The position numbers and the translations under genes were made by a program. Positions 21,008-28,392 of a DNA stretch of 38,297 nucleotides are shown here, piece by piece. This stretch comes from an uncultured Candidatus Melainabacteria bacterium (lineage in GTDB: Bacteria; Cyanobacteriota; Vampirovibrionia; Gastranaerophilales; Gastranaerophilaceae). The notes under the pieces are model-generated. The model did no database searches, had not been told where the DNA came from, and saw nothing but the letters and a program-made list of their open reading frames with translations. The stretch is from the NCBI GenBank assembly GCA_934747335.1, contig CAKVGS010000019.1, positions 1 through 38,297 of the forward strand, in the 5' to 3' direction. How positions within the stretch are numbered: position 1 is the stretch's first letter; the number at the start of each line of letters is the position of its first letter.

Positions 21008-22471
21008 TTATAAATCATTTCCACAATAAGACAAGTTAAAGCTTTTGTTACACAATGGGAAGTCTGAAACACCGTTGTTTCTTACTGCCATTGCAAGCAT
21101 ATACCAGTTGTTGAAAGAAGGGTCTTTCATCTTGTATCTCAATAGCTCGCCATTTGCGCCTGTTACAGCGATGTGAACAATTTCACCTCTCCAGCCTTCT
21201 GTCATAGAAACTACAAAAGAATTTGGAGTCAGATTTTTATTCGGTGTAACTTTAATAGGTTCAGCCTTGTACTCTTTAAGTTTAGCAAGTAATTTTTTAA
21301 CTATTTGCATTGATTGCTTAACTTCTTTGTATCTTAACTTAAATCTTGAGTGAACATCACCTGTCGCTTTAAATGGTTTTACAACATCAAGAGATGTATA
21401 CCACTTATCGTTGAAATCAAATCTTGTATCAATATCAACACCTGAAGAACGAGCAGCCATACCAACAGCACCCAATGATTTAGCACTGTCTTGAGAAACA
21501 ACGCCTGTTCTTTCCATTCTTGAGATACAAGAAGGAGTTCTTAGCATAACTTTTGTTGTTCTATCAACCGTTTTAGCTACGCCGTCAAGCATTTCTATAA
21601 TTTTGTCTGACATTTTTTCATCAATATCAAAATTAACACCGCCAACATTAATCAAACCTCTACCGAAACGGCTTCCTGAGATTTCCAACATTGTGTTAAT
21701 TACTAAAGTTCTTGTGATACCAAAAATTGATGCGCCCATCAGATATGCCATGTCACCGCCGATTGCACCCATATCACCGATATGAATTGCCATTCTTTCC
21801 ATTTCTAAAGCGACACGTCTTATTATTTGTGCTTTATTAGAAACTGCAGAATCTGACAAAGCTTCCATTGCTTGAGAGTAAGCCATGTTATAACCAATTA
21901 CGGAATCACCACAAACTGATTCAGCCAATCTGTTATTATAGCCTTTACCCTTCAAGAATAATTCTTCAACGCCTCTGTGTTGATAACCAAGCATGATTTC
22001 CAAATCATAAACCTTTTCACCTTGGCACATAAATCTAAAATGTCCCGGTTCAATAACACCTGCGTGAATAGGTCCAACAGCAACTTGGTGAACATCTTCG
22101 CCTTGCATTTCAAAGAATGGGTATTTGTCCTGATTCTTTCTCAAAGGTTTTAACCAAGGGTGATGCAATGGCTCAATTCCAAACTCTTCATAAAATTCTC
22201 TTTCAAAAATATGAAAAGCAGGAACTTTTTGTGTAATAGATTCATAAGATTTAACATCAGGTGTAAACAATGTTGAAGTTACATACAATTTGCCAACCTT
22301 ATCATCAGCCATTACAACATATAATCTTACATTTGCGAATTCTTGTTTTCCGAAGAAACCAACAACTCTCATTTTCATTTTCTCAACGTCTGCTCTGATT
22401 TCGTCTATCGAAATAGTCGGAATATCAAACGCATTTATCTTTTTGTTGTTTTCAGTTATTATCCAATTCAT
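21008..22471 (-). CDS. HyfG/HycE/NuoCD-like large subunit without NiFe ligands
   Basis: 487 residues. The N-terminal 110 match the 30-kDa subunit (NuoC), the rest the 49-kDa/hydrogenase large subunit (NuoD), fused as in HycE and HyfG. Family landmarks include VGPIHAGVIEPGHFRF, LGYQHRGVEELF and the ERMAIHIGDMGAIGGDMAY segment. Real NiFe enzymes have CxxC near the N-terminal motif and DPCxxC at the end. Here the first reads SVCGDSVIGYN (only C187 kept, Ser190 in place of Cys) and the last reads SFNLSYCGNDL (Ser481 and Gly484 in place of Cys). The protein stops three residues after Gly484, with no peptide for a maturation protease. Hydrogen chemistry is therefore unlikely; it resembles the Ehr group between hydrogenases and complex I. 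Confidence 0.88.
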   Translation of the reverse strand: MNWIITENNKKINAFDIPTISIDEIRADVEKMKMRVVGFFGKQEFANVRLYVVMADDKVGKLYVTSTLFTPDVKSYESITQKVPAFHIFEREFYEEFGIEPLHHPWLKPLRKNQDKYPFFEMQGEDVHQVAVGPIHAGVIEPGHFRFMCQGEKVYDLEIMLGYQHRGVEELFLKGKGYNNRLAESVCGDSVIGYNMAYSQAMEALSDSAVSNKAQIIRRVALEMERMAIHIGDMGAIGGDMAYLMGASIFGITRTLVINTMLEISGSRFGRGLINVGGVNFDIDEKMSDKIIEMLDGVAKTVDRTTKVMLRTPSCISRMERTGVVSQDSAKSLGAVGMAARSSGVDIDTRFDFNDKWYTSLDVVKPFKATGDVHSRFKLRYKEVKQSMQIVKKLLAKLKEYKAEPIKVTPNKNLTPNSFVVSMTEGWRGEIVHIAVTGANGELLRYKMKDPSFNNWYMLAMAVRNNGVSDFPLCNKSFNLSYCGNDL

Positions 22472-22504
22472 AATTACCTTCTTTTAATATTATCATTAAG
22501 AGGA

Positions 22505-22575
22505 TAAACCCTCACCCGAATTTCTAAGTTTCGCGAAGCTCAACTTGAAATTCTACCCTCTCCCTAGGAGAGGGT
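22505..22575. repeat. Repeat pair between hyfF- and hyfG-like genes
   Basis: A palindrome with AATTTC/GAAATT ends (about 22519-22552) followed by a perfect ACCCTCTCC-CTA-GGAGAGGGT hairpin (22555-22575). Both are members of the dispersed families, sitting inside an operon. Confidence 0.75.
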
Positions 22576-22584
22576 AATTAAGTA

Positions 22585-24006
22585 TTAAAATCCTGCAACA
22601 GTTGCAAGAATTGCTTGAGTCAAACCTTGTGGCATGTAAATACCAATTACGAATGCTAAAATAAGCATTACAACTTGTGGTAAATACATTGTCCAACTTA
22701 GTTTAACAGACTCAACTTCATGAGTTGGAGCTGAGAAAGACATCTTAACAACAGCTTTGCCCAAACCATAAAGAACAATTGTTAATAATAGCAAGAACAA
22801 TGCACACATAATAAAATGACCTTTCAAGAACATTGTCTTAACCATTAAAAATTCACTGATAAATAAAACTGATGGTGGAAATGCAACTATTCCCAAGAAT
22901 GATGCAACCCATAACCAACCAGTCTTTTTATCGGTTTTCAAAAGTCCTGTTACTGATTTAATTTTCTTTGTTCCATAAATTTCAAGAACGTTTCCTGAAG
23001 TTAGGAAGAAAGAAGCTTTAATCAATGAGTGACCGATTAAGTGAATGATAGCAGCCAACATACCAACACCGCCTAACGCAGTACCGATTGCCAAAATACC
23101 CATATTTTCGATTGATGAGTATGCTAACATTCTCTTGTAGTTGTTGATATGGTAAACAAAAACTGCTGTAATGAACAATGACAAAAAGCCCATTGCCAAA
23201 AGCATTAATCTTGCGAAACTGTCACAACCTGAAAGCACCATAATTCTAAATACGTTTACAATCATCAAAAATGCTGAGTTTAACAAAGTTGCTGAAAGTA
23301 AAGCTGAGATTGGTGATGGTGCTTCTGCGTGAGCATCAGGTAACCAAAAGTGAACAGGTGCAAGACCCATTTTTGTACCAATACCAAATAATATAAATAC
23401 AAATGATAATTGAAGCCAAAAATGATTAAATAGTGGAGCATTATTAAATAATTCACTATAAAATAATGTGTTCAAGCTGCCTGTTGCAACTGTCATTAAG
23501 ATAATACCAACAAATGCTAAAGCAATACCGATTGAACAAATAAATACATATTTCCAAGCTGCTTCAATTGAATGTTTTGTTTTGTGAAAATAAATTAAAT
23601 ACGCACTTGCTAATGTTGTACCTTCAATGAATACCCAAGAAGCACCCAAGTTTGTACTTAAAACCGCACCTGTCATAGAGAATACAAAGAACAATACCAT
23701 ATATGTATAATGTCTAAGTTTTCTGGTCAAAGACGCTTCGTTTTTTGTATAGCCGTTGTTATAAATAGCAACTGCAAGGAATACTATTGACATAACCATC
23801 AAAAAAATCTTGTTAGTGCTATCGACAGCAAAGAACTTACTTGGCTGCCACATTGGCAAGAAATCAATGTTTAAGCAGAATGCCAATGAAACAACGAAGT
23901 GCAACAATGCGTATAAATTAATCATTAAATTGTTTAAGAATTTGCTCTTAAATAAGAACAATATAAGACACGCTAAAAGCGGAAATAATAAAATTAAATT
24001 AATCAT
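22585..24006 (-). CDS. HyfF/NuoN-like antiporter-type membrane subunit
   Basis: 473 residues with about 14 membrane segments. It belongs to the proton-conducting antiporter-like family (NuoL/M/N, MrpA/D, HyfB/D/F). Conserved charged residues lie in FIEGTTLASAYLIY (helix 5 Glu) and FWLPDAHAEAPSPISALLSA (loop and helix 7 region). A Lys is in KRMLAYSSIENMGI, and a His pair follows in IIHLIGHSLIKASFFLTSGNV. It would move H+ or Na+ across the inner membrane driven by the redox arm. HyfF is favoured over HyfD by its place between HyfE and HyfG. Its ATG overlaps the end of the hyfE-like gene by 8 bases, so coupling is likely. Confidence 0.88.
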   Translation of the reverse strand: MINLILLFPLLACLILFLFKSKFLNNLMINLYALLHFVVSLAFCLNIDFLPMWQPSKFFAVDSTNKIFLMVMSIVFLAVAIYNNGYTKNEASLTRKLRHYTYMVLFFVFSMTGAVLSTNLGASWVFIEGTTLASAYLIYFHKTKHSIEAAWKYVFICSIGIALAFVGIILMTVATGSLNTLFYSELFNNAPLFNHFWLQLSFVFILFGIGTKMGLAPVHFWLPDAHAEAPSPISALLSATLLNSAFLMIVNVFRIMVLSGCDSFARLMLLAMGFLSLFITAVFVYHINNYKRMLAYSSIENMGILAIGTALGGVGMLAAIIHLIGHSLIKASFFLTSGNVLEIYGTKKIKSVTGLLKTDKKTGWLWVASFLGIVAFPPSVLFISEFLMVKTMFLKGHFIMCALFLLLLTIVLYGLGKAVVKMSFSAPTHEVESVKLSWTMYLPQVVMLILAFVIGIYMPQGLTQAILATVAGF

Positions 24007-24706
24007 TGTACTCGTAATCCTTCAAATCTGATAATTGTGAAACTTCCAAATCGTCAAATTCATTGTTAATTTCTTTAACTAACATACCCAAGATGAATAC
24101 GGCGATAAAGATATCAAGTAAAACACCCAAGTTTACGATAATTGGCATTTCTTTTGCAACAGATAATGATAACAAGAAGATACCATTTTCCATTGTGATG
24201 AAACCAATTACATTTGATAAAACTTTGTGTTTAATTGTAATTAACCACAAGCTTGTAATAATCATTGCGATTGAAACTCCAAAGTACATTGGTGATACCA
24301 ATTTAAATTGTGGAGCATCAATATTTGCAACCAAGAAGCCAGCAAATAAGATTATACTTGATATAAATAAACAGTAAAAGTGAGGGATATTCGCATCTGT
24401 ATCTCTGTGAGCTTGCGTTTTCTTCACAACCTTTTTAAGAAACAAAGGAATAACAAACGCTTTTACAATTAACGTTTCAACTATTACAAATAATAAACCT
24501 ATGATGTGCGGCATATTTGCTAAGATTGATTCAGGACCTGAAATCATTGTCCAGTTGAACCAAGGTTCTTTAGCAAAACCTGACAAACATACGAAAAACA
24601 ACAACCAACCTTGCGCAATAAGCATATTTACGTGCGCAGCCAAACGGCTTGTTGCAGCTATGTATATCATAGATAAACCTAATAAAATTATAAATATGTT
24701 TTCCAT
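23999..24706 (-). CDS. HyfE-like membrane subunit
   Basis: 235 residues, about seven membrane segments. HyfE proteins correspond to a NuoK/MrpC-like subunit with extra helices; the conserved Glu patterns are visible in LFVIVETLIVKAFVIPL (KefB/NuoK-like Glu) and ITMENGIFLLSLS. This is an accessory part of the ion-moving membrane arm. The C-terminal 25 residues are soluble and acidic (EINNEFDDLEVSQLSDLKDYEYND). There is no ribosome binding site at normal distance before the ATG at 24706, and the preceding 146 bases are repeat-filled. Its stop overlaps the hyfF-like start. Confidence 0.85.
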   Translation of the reverse strand: MENIFIILLGLSMIYIAATSRLAAHVNMLIAQGWLLFFVCLSGFAKEPWFNWTMISGPESILANMPHIIGLLFVIVETLIVKAFVIPLFLKKVVKKTQAHRDTDANIPHFYCLFISSIILFAGFLVANIDAPQFKLVSPMYFGVSIAMIITSLWLITIKHKVLSNVIGFITMENGIFLLSLSVAKEMPIIVNLGVLLDIFIAVFILGMLVKEINNEFDDLEVSQLSDLKDYEYND

Positions 24707-24751
24707 AATATGTTTTTGTATTAACCTCTTTTTGTTTTTTTATCTCGCAGA

Positions 24752-24849
24752 ACTACCCTCTAGTAGTCCCTCTTTGAGGATGACATGTAGTTTTAATACC
24801 AACTTGTAATATTAACTAATGTCATCCGACCAAATGTCTACGTGCGTAG
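24752..24849. repeat. Hairpin repeats between hyfC- and hyfE-like genes
   Basis: ACTA/TAGT (24752-24764), GGATGACAT/ATGTCATCC with a 32-base loop (24778-24827) and CTACG/CGTAG (24838-24849). They interrupt an otherwise tight operon and remove the hyfE-like gene's nearby Shine-Dalgarno sequence. Confidence 0.7.
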
Positions 24850-24852
24850 CAC

Positions 24853-25776
24853 CTAGCCTCCGTATACTCTATAAGTAACTAGAGCAAGAATTAGAAGTGC
24901 TGTCAAAGACATGATGAAAATGAATTCAAACACGTGAGTCATTCTGAATCTTGCCATAGATGATTCAACAGTACCGATTATTACTGAAAGAATAAATATA
25001 ACTGCAACATAAGCCAAAATAGCTTCAATTCCCGTCCAAGAAGAAGGAATTATTAAGTTTGCAATCAAAGATTCAAACAATAATAGTTTAATAGCAGACG
25101 CCCAAGTGATTAAACCTAAATCCATACCTGAGTTATCAAGAATCATAACTTCGTGAATCATAGTCAACTCTAAGTGAGTTGTAGGATCATCAACCGGAAC
25201 TCTGCAACCTTCAATCAGTAACATAATAAACAAAGTTACTGCAAGAAGGATTATAATTAGAACGCCGTAAACACCGGCATTTTCTAAAATCATTCTTAAG
25301 TTTGCGAAACTAAAGTTTCCTGTTAAAGCAACAACAGATGCCATTGCGATAAAGAAAGCAGGTTCAACGATTGTTGAGAAGCAAGCTTCACGAGCTGCGC
25401 CCATACCTTCAAAACTGCTACCTGTATCCATTGCTGATAACAAAGCAAAGAATTTACCCAAACTTAGTGAATAAGCGAATACAATAAACGCACAAGGAAT
25501 GTTTATAATAGACATTCCATTAATCATTGGAACAAACAATGCTGCAAATATTGTTGTAGCAAATCCGACAACAGGAGCAAACTTAAATACCCAAGAAGTT
25601 GTTGTACTGATTACAAATTCCTTCTTCATAAGTCTTAAGAAGTCCCATAATGGTTGCCAAATGCAAACACCTTTTCTTCCGGCGAAAAATGCTTTTGTTT
25701 TTTTGATTACGCCAATCAATAAGAATGGAGCTATTAAAAGAACTAATATATTTATTAATAATATGATTAAATTCAT
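24853..25776 (-). CDS. HyfC/NuoH-like membrane subunit
   Basis: 307 residues from the ATG at 25776; a longer in-frame start upstream is not supported, because GGAGG lies 9 bases before 25776. About eight membrane segments. This subunit links the quinone/hydrogenase-like module to the ion pumps (NuoH, HycD, EchB). Typical cytoplasmic loops are seen: FFAGRKGVCIWQPLWDFLRLMKKE near the N-terminus, FEGMGAAREACFSTIVEPAFFI, and EGCRVPVDDPTTHLELTMIHEVM with the conserved Glu cluster. Start and stop overlap with the hyfB-like gene (TAATG), so translation is coupled. Confidence 0.9.
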   Translation of the reverse strand: MNLIILLINILVLLIAPFLLIGVIKKTKAFFAGRKGVCIWQPLWDFLRLMKKEFVISTTTSWVFKFAPVVGFATTIFAALFVPMINGMSIINIPCAFIVFAYSLSLGKFFALLSAMDTGSSFEGMGAAREACFSTIVEPAFFIAMASVVALTGNFSFANLRMILENAGVYGVLIIILLAVTLFIMLLIEGCRVPVDDPTTHLELTMIHEVMILDNSGMDLGLITWASAIKLLLFESLIANLIIPSSWTGIEAILAYVAVIFILSVIIGTVESSMARFRMTHVFEFIFIMSLTALLILALVTYRVYGG

Positions 25777-27767
25777 TAGTTTAATCCTCCAAACCAAACA
25801 AGACATACAATAGTCAATACAAGAAATGCTAAACCGTAAGCAATGTATTGTTGGATGTTACCGCTCTGAATTCTTTCGAATTTAGAAAGTAATTTTTCAT
25901 CCCACTTGATTAGCGGTTTAACAATATAAGCTTCTTCAATGTCTTCAATATCTTGTTCATAATGAGCTTCCTTAGGGAATAATTCCTTAGGTTTCTTAAT
26001 ATGTGTAACTCTTTTGAACAAAGGTTTTAATGTTGATAAGAACAAGCTTACGTAAGATGCGCCTGTATATTGAACATGAGCGTTGCCTCTATTATATCCG
26101 CAACCCCAAGTTGTATGTTCTGCAACTTTTTTGTGTGCCAACATTTTGTATGCATACAATGCAATAATTAGAACTGCCAAGATAAAGAAACAAATTGAAA
26201 GAATTTGCATCATTGTTAAAACAGTCATTGGAACAACAGCGTTTGATACATTTACAAACATACTGATTGGTCCCATAATTAATGCTACGAATACCTGTGG
26301 CATCATACCAATAGCAAGAGCAGCAACAGCAAGTAATGCCATTGGAACCCACATGCATTTTGGTACATCTTTTTCTACGTGGTTGTAGATTTCTTCGTTT
26401 CTTGGTTGTCCCAAGAAAGTAATACTTGCAGCTTTAGTAAAGCAAAGCATTGCCATTGTTCCAACCATAGCCAAACCTGCCATAGCTAGAATTAATGTAA
26501 TCAATAAAGCTGTATTGCTTCCCAATGTACCTTTTAACATACCAAAGTATATTAAAAATTCACTGATAAAGCCGTTAAATGGTGGCAAACCGCTAATAGC
26601 AGCTGCGCCAATTATGAATAAAGAAGCTGTGTTAGGCATCTTCTTAATCAAACCGCCCAAAACTTCCATATCTCTTGTATGAGTTCTGTTATAAACTGAA
26701 CCTGCACCAAAGAACATCAATTCTTTGAAAATTGAGTGGTTCAAAATATGCAAAATACCGCCTGCAAAACCAAGCATTGCAACAAGTTGGTTTCCATAAG
26801 TCAAGCCTATCATACCTAAGCCGATACCTAAGCCGATAATACCGATATTTTCAATTGATGAATAAGCCAAAAGCTTTTTCAAATCTCTTTGAGCCAAAGC
26901 GTATAAAATACCATACAAAGCAGTTACCAAAGCAACTACAAATACAGTATACGCAATACACTTTGAAGGTGTTCCGATAAGAAATAATATTCTCAAGATT
27001 CCGTACAAACCTGTTTTAATCATTACACCTGACATAATTGCTGAAACGTGTGATGGTGCAGCAGGGTGAGCGTCAGGCAACCAATTATGAAACGGAACAA
27101 AACCTGCTTTTATACCAAAGCCCAAAAATGCAAGGAAGAAAACAATATTTGCAAATTGTTCGCTACCTTGAAGAGCCGGTGCAAAATCAGCAAAGTTCAA
27201 ACTGTTTGACTGTATGTTTAACATTACAAATGCCGCAATAATAAATATTACTGACAAATGCATATAAACTAAATACTTAATACCCGCAGAAATAACTTCT
27301 TTCTTTTCACCCTCGAATATTACAAGGAAGAATGATGACAATGACATCAATTCCCAAACGATAAGGAAGAACAAAGCATTCTGCACTGTTACAACCATTG
27401 TCATTGACATAATCAACATCATCAAGAAGAAACAGTGTGATGAAACATTCATGCCCTTATCAAAATAAGGTTTCATGTAACCATTCGCATAAACTGTTCC
27501 CAAGAAGCTCATAATTGAAATAACAATTACGAAAAATGCTGATAATGGGTCAATTACAAAATTTACATCACCTAAAATCGGTGACATGTAAACTGTAGTG
27601 CTTAGAGGTACTCCGGTAAGCATTACAGCCGCTGCCGGCAATAATAATAAAACGGCTGACAGCAATGAAAATACTGAGCAAACTTTAAATTTAAAGCGCT
27701 CTTTTACTACTACGGACAATAAAGCTCCCAATAGCAGTAATCCTAATGCTAAAAAATAAATTTCCAT
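25776..27767 (-). CDS. HyfB/NuoL-like antiporter-type membrane subunit
   Basis: 663 residues, about 16 membrane segments; first gene of the operon. Antiporter-family landmarks: FVIDPLSAFFVIVISIMSFLGTVYANGY, FLIVWELMSLSSFFLVIFEG with the key Glu, FVPFHNWLPDAHPAAPSHVSAIMSGVMIK with Lys, KKLLAYSSIENIGIIGLG, ILHILNHSIFKELMFFGAGSV with the His pair, and GLPPFNGFISEFLIY. The C-terminal part has the extra helices and a cytoplasmic stretch (HTTWGCGYNRGN and after) as in HyfB/HycC rather than NuoL. It would translocate H+ or Na+. Its promoter is directly upstream (27807-27835). Confidence 0.9.
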   Translation of the reverse strand: MEIYFLALGLLLLGALLSVVVKERFKFKVCSVFSLLSAVLLLLPAAAVMLTGVPLSTTVYMSPILGDVNFVIDPLSAFFVIVISIMSFLGTVYANGYMKPYFDKGMNVSSHCFFLMMLIMSMTMVVTVQNALFFLIVWELMSLSSFFLVIFEGEKKEVISAGIKYLVYMHLSVIFIIAAFVMLNIQSNSLNFADFAPALQGSEQFANIVFFLAFLGFGIKAGFVPFHNWLPDAHPAAPSHVSAIMSGVMIKTGLYGILRILFLIGTPSKCIAYTVFVVALVTALYGILYALAQRDLKKLLAYSSIENIGIIGLGIGLGMIGLTYGNQLVAMLGFAGGILHILNHSIFKELMFFGAGSVYNRTHTRDMEVLGGLIKKMPNTASLFIIGAAAISGLPPFNGFISEFLIYFGMLKGTLGSNTALLITLILAMAGLAMVGTMAMLCFTKAASITFLGQPRNEEIYNHVEKDVPKCMWVPMALLAVAALAIGMMPQVFVALIMGPISMFVNVSNAVVPMTVLTMMQILSICFFILAVLIIALYAYKMLAHKKVAEHTTWGCGYNRGNAHVQYTGASYVSLFLSTLKPLFKRVTHIKKPKELFPKEAHYEQDIEDIEEAYIVKPLIKWDEKLLSKFERIQSGNIQQYIAYGLAFLVLTIVCLVWFGGLN

Positions 27768-27806
27768 ACTATTTACATTCCCAAAACTGTATTTTTACCA
27801 TCTACC

Positions 27807-27835
27807 GTTATATTGCTAACAAAGTAAAAATTCAA
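27807..27835 (-). promoter_or_regulatory. Promoter of the hyf-like operon
   Basis: Minus-strand TTGAAT (27830-27835) and TATAAC (27807-27812), 17 apart, giving a leader of about 33 bases. The ribosome binding site is weak (GGGAA, 10 bases off). Confidence 0.6.
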
Positions 27836-27837
27836 GC

Positions 27838-27863
27838 CCTACTTTTTCTGTCGAAAAAGTAGG
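27838..27863. repeat. Hairpin just upstream of the hyf-like promoter
   Basis: Perfect 11-bp stem CCTACTTTTTC/GAAAAAGTAGG with a TGTC loop. Similar in content to the pyrimidine/purine stems of the 384-bp element at 19265-19305. 27864-28063 is AT-rich; it holds an imperfect ACATTGTCA/TGACATGT hairpin near 27977-27996 and no gene. Confidence 0.65.
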
Positions 27864-28063
27864 CAAAAAGACTTTTCATACATTGTCGGCTACTAAGTAA
27901 AAACGACAAAATCATATTAAAATTACCAACTCCGCCTCAAAGAAAAATCTACTAATAGTAAGCAAAAAGAAAAAACACATTGTCAGGTGACATGTTTTTA
28001 GCTAAAAGTTTGTATTCAAGCACCATGTTCCCCTATTTAGTCAAAAATACAAATTGGGCGTTC

Positions 28064-28214
28064 CCCTCGCCCCTTGTGGGAGAGGGGATAGGGGTGAGGG
28101 GTATAATTTCACATAAAATTATCCAAATGATAAATATTAATAAATAAAAGTCATGATTTAAAATTAAATCATGACTTTTTATTCTCAAGTTTTTGTTGGG
28201 CAAGTATGCCCAAC
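28064..28214. repeat. Composite hairpin cluster upstream of the hyf-like operon
   Basis: Three units in a row: the 23-base CCCTCGCC block (28064-28086, with G-rich tail to 28100), a 16-bp stem with core AGTCATGATTT/AAATCATGACT (28146-28179), and GTTGGGCA/TGCCCAAC (28195-28214). The same three families occur in the same order at 19916-20162, the first one inverted. Confidence 0.75.
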
Positions 28215-28251
28215 CGACATTACCATGATAATTTGGATGCAATGAAGATAA

Positions 28252-28282
28252 ATGGTGGGAATAGCTTTGCTATTCCCACCAT
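28252..28282. repeat. Perfect 14-bp hairpin
   Basis: ATGGTGGGAATAGC/GCTATTCCCACCAT with a TTT loop. No T-run of terminator type; probably another palindromic repeat. Confidence 0.65.
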
Positions 28283-28329
28283 ATCTTCTATATTTTTAAA
28301 AATTTAATTTTCAATAACAGAAAAAATTA

Positions 28330-28369
28330 AAATATGAAAAAGCCCGCATAAGCGGGCTTTTTCATATTT
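28330..28369 (-). terminator. Terminator of the second haemagglutinin-like gene
   Basis: 18-bp stem, GC core AAGCCCGC/GCGGGCTT with A/T flanks, loop ATAA; 24 bases after the stop codon. Confidence 0.9.
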
Positions 28370-28392
28370 CCAGTTTCAAAATTTTTCTATTA

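Noticed and set aside
21008..22471. Calling the large subunit a functional NiFe hydrogenase
   Set aside because: Only one of the four ligand cysteines is present and the C-terminal processing peptide is missing.
28033..28242. 69-codon minus-strand open frame
   Set aside because: It is a translation of the CCCTCGCC and GTTGGGCA repeats, with no ribosome binding site.
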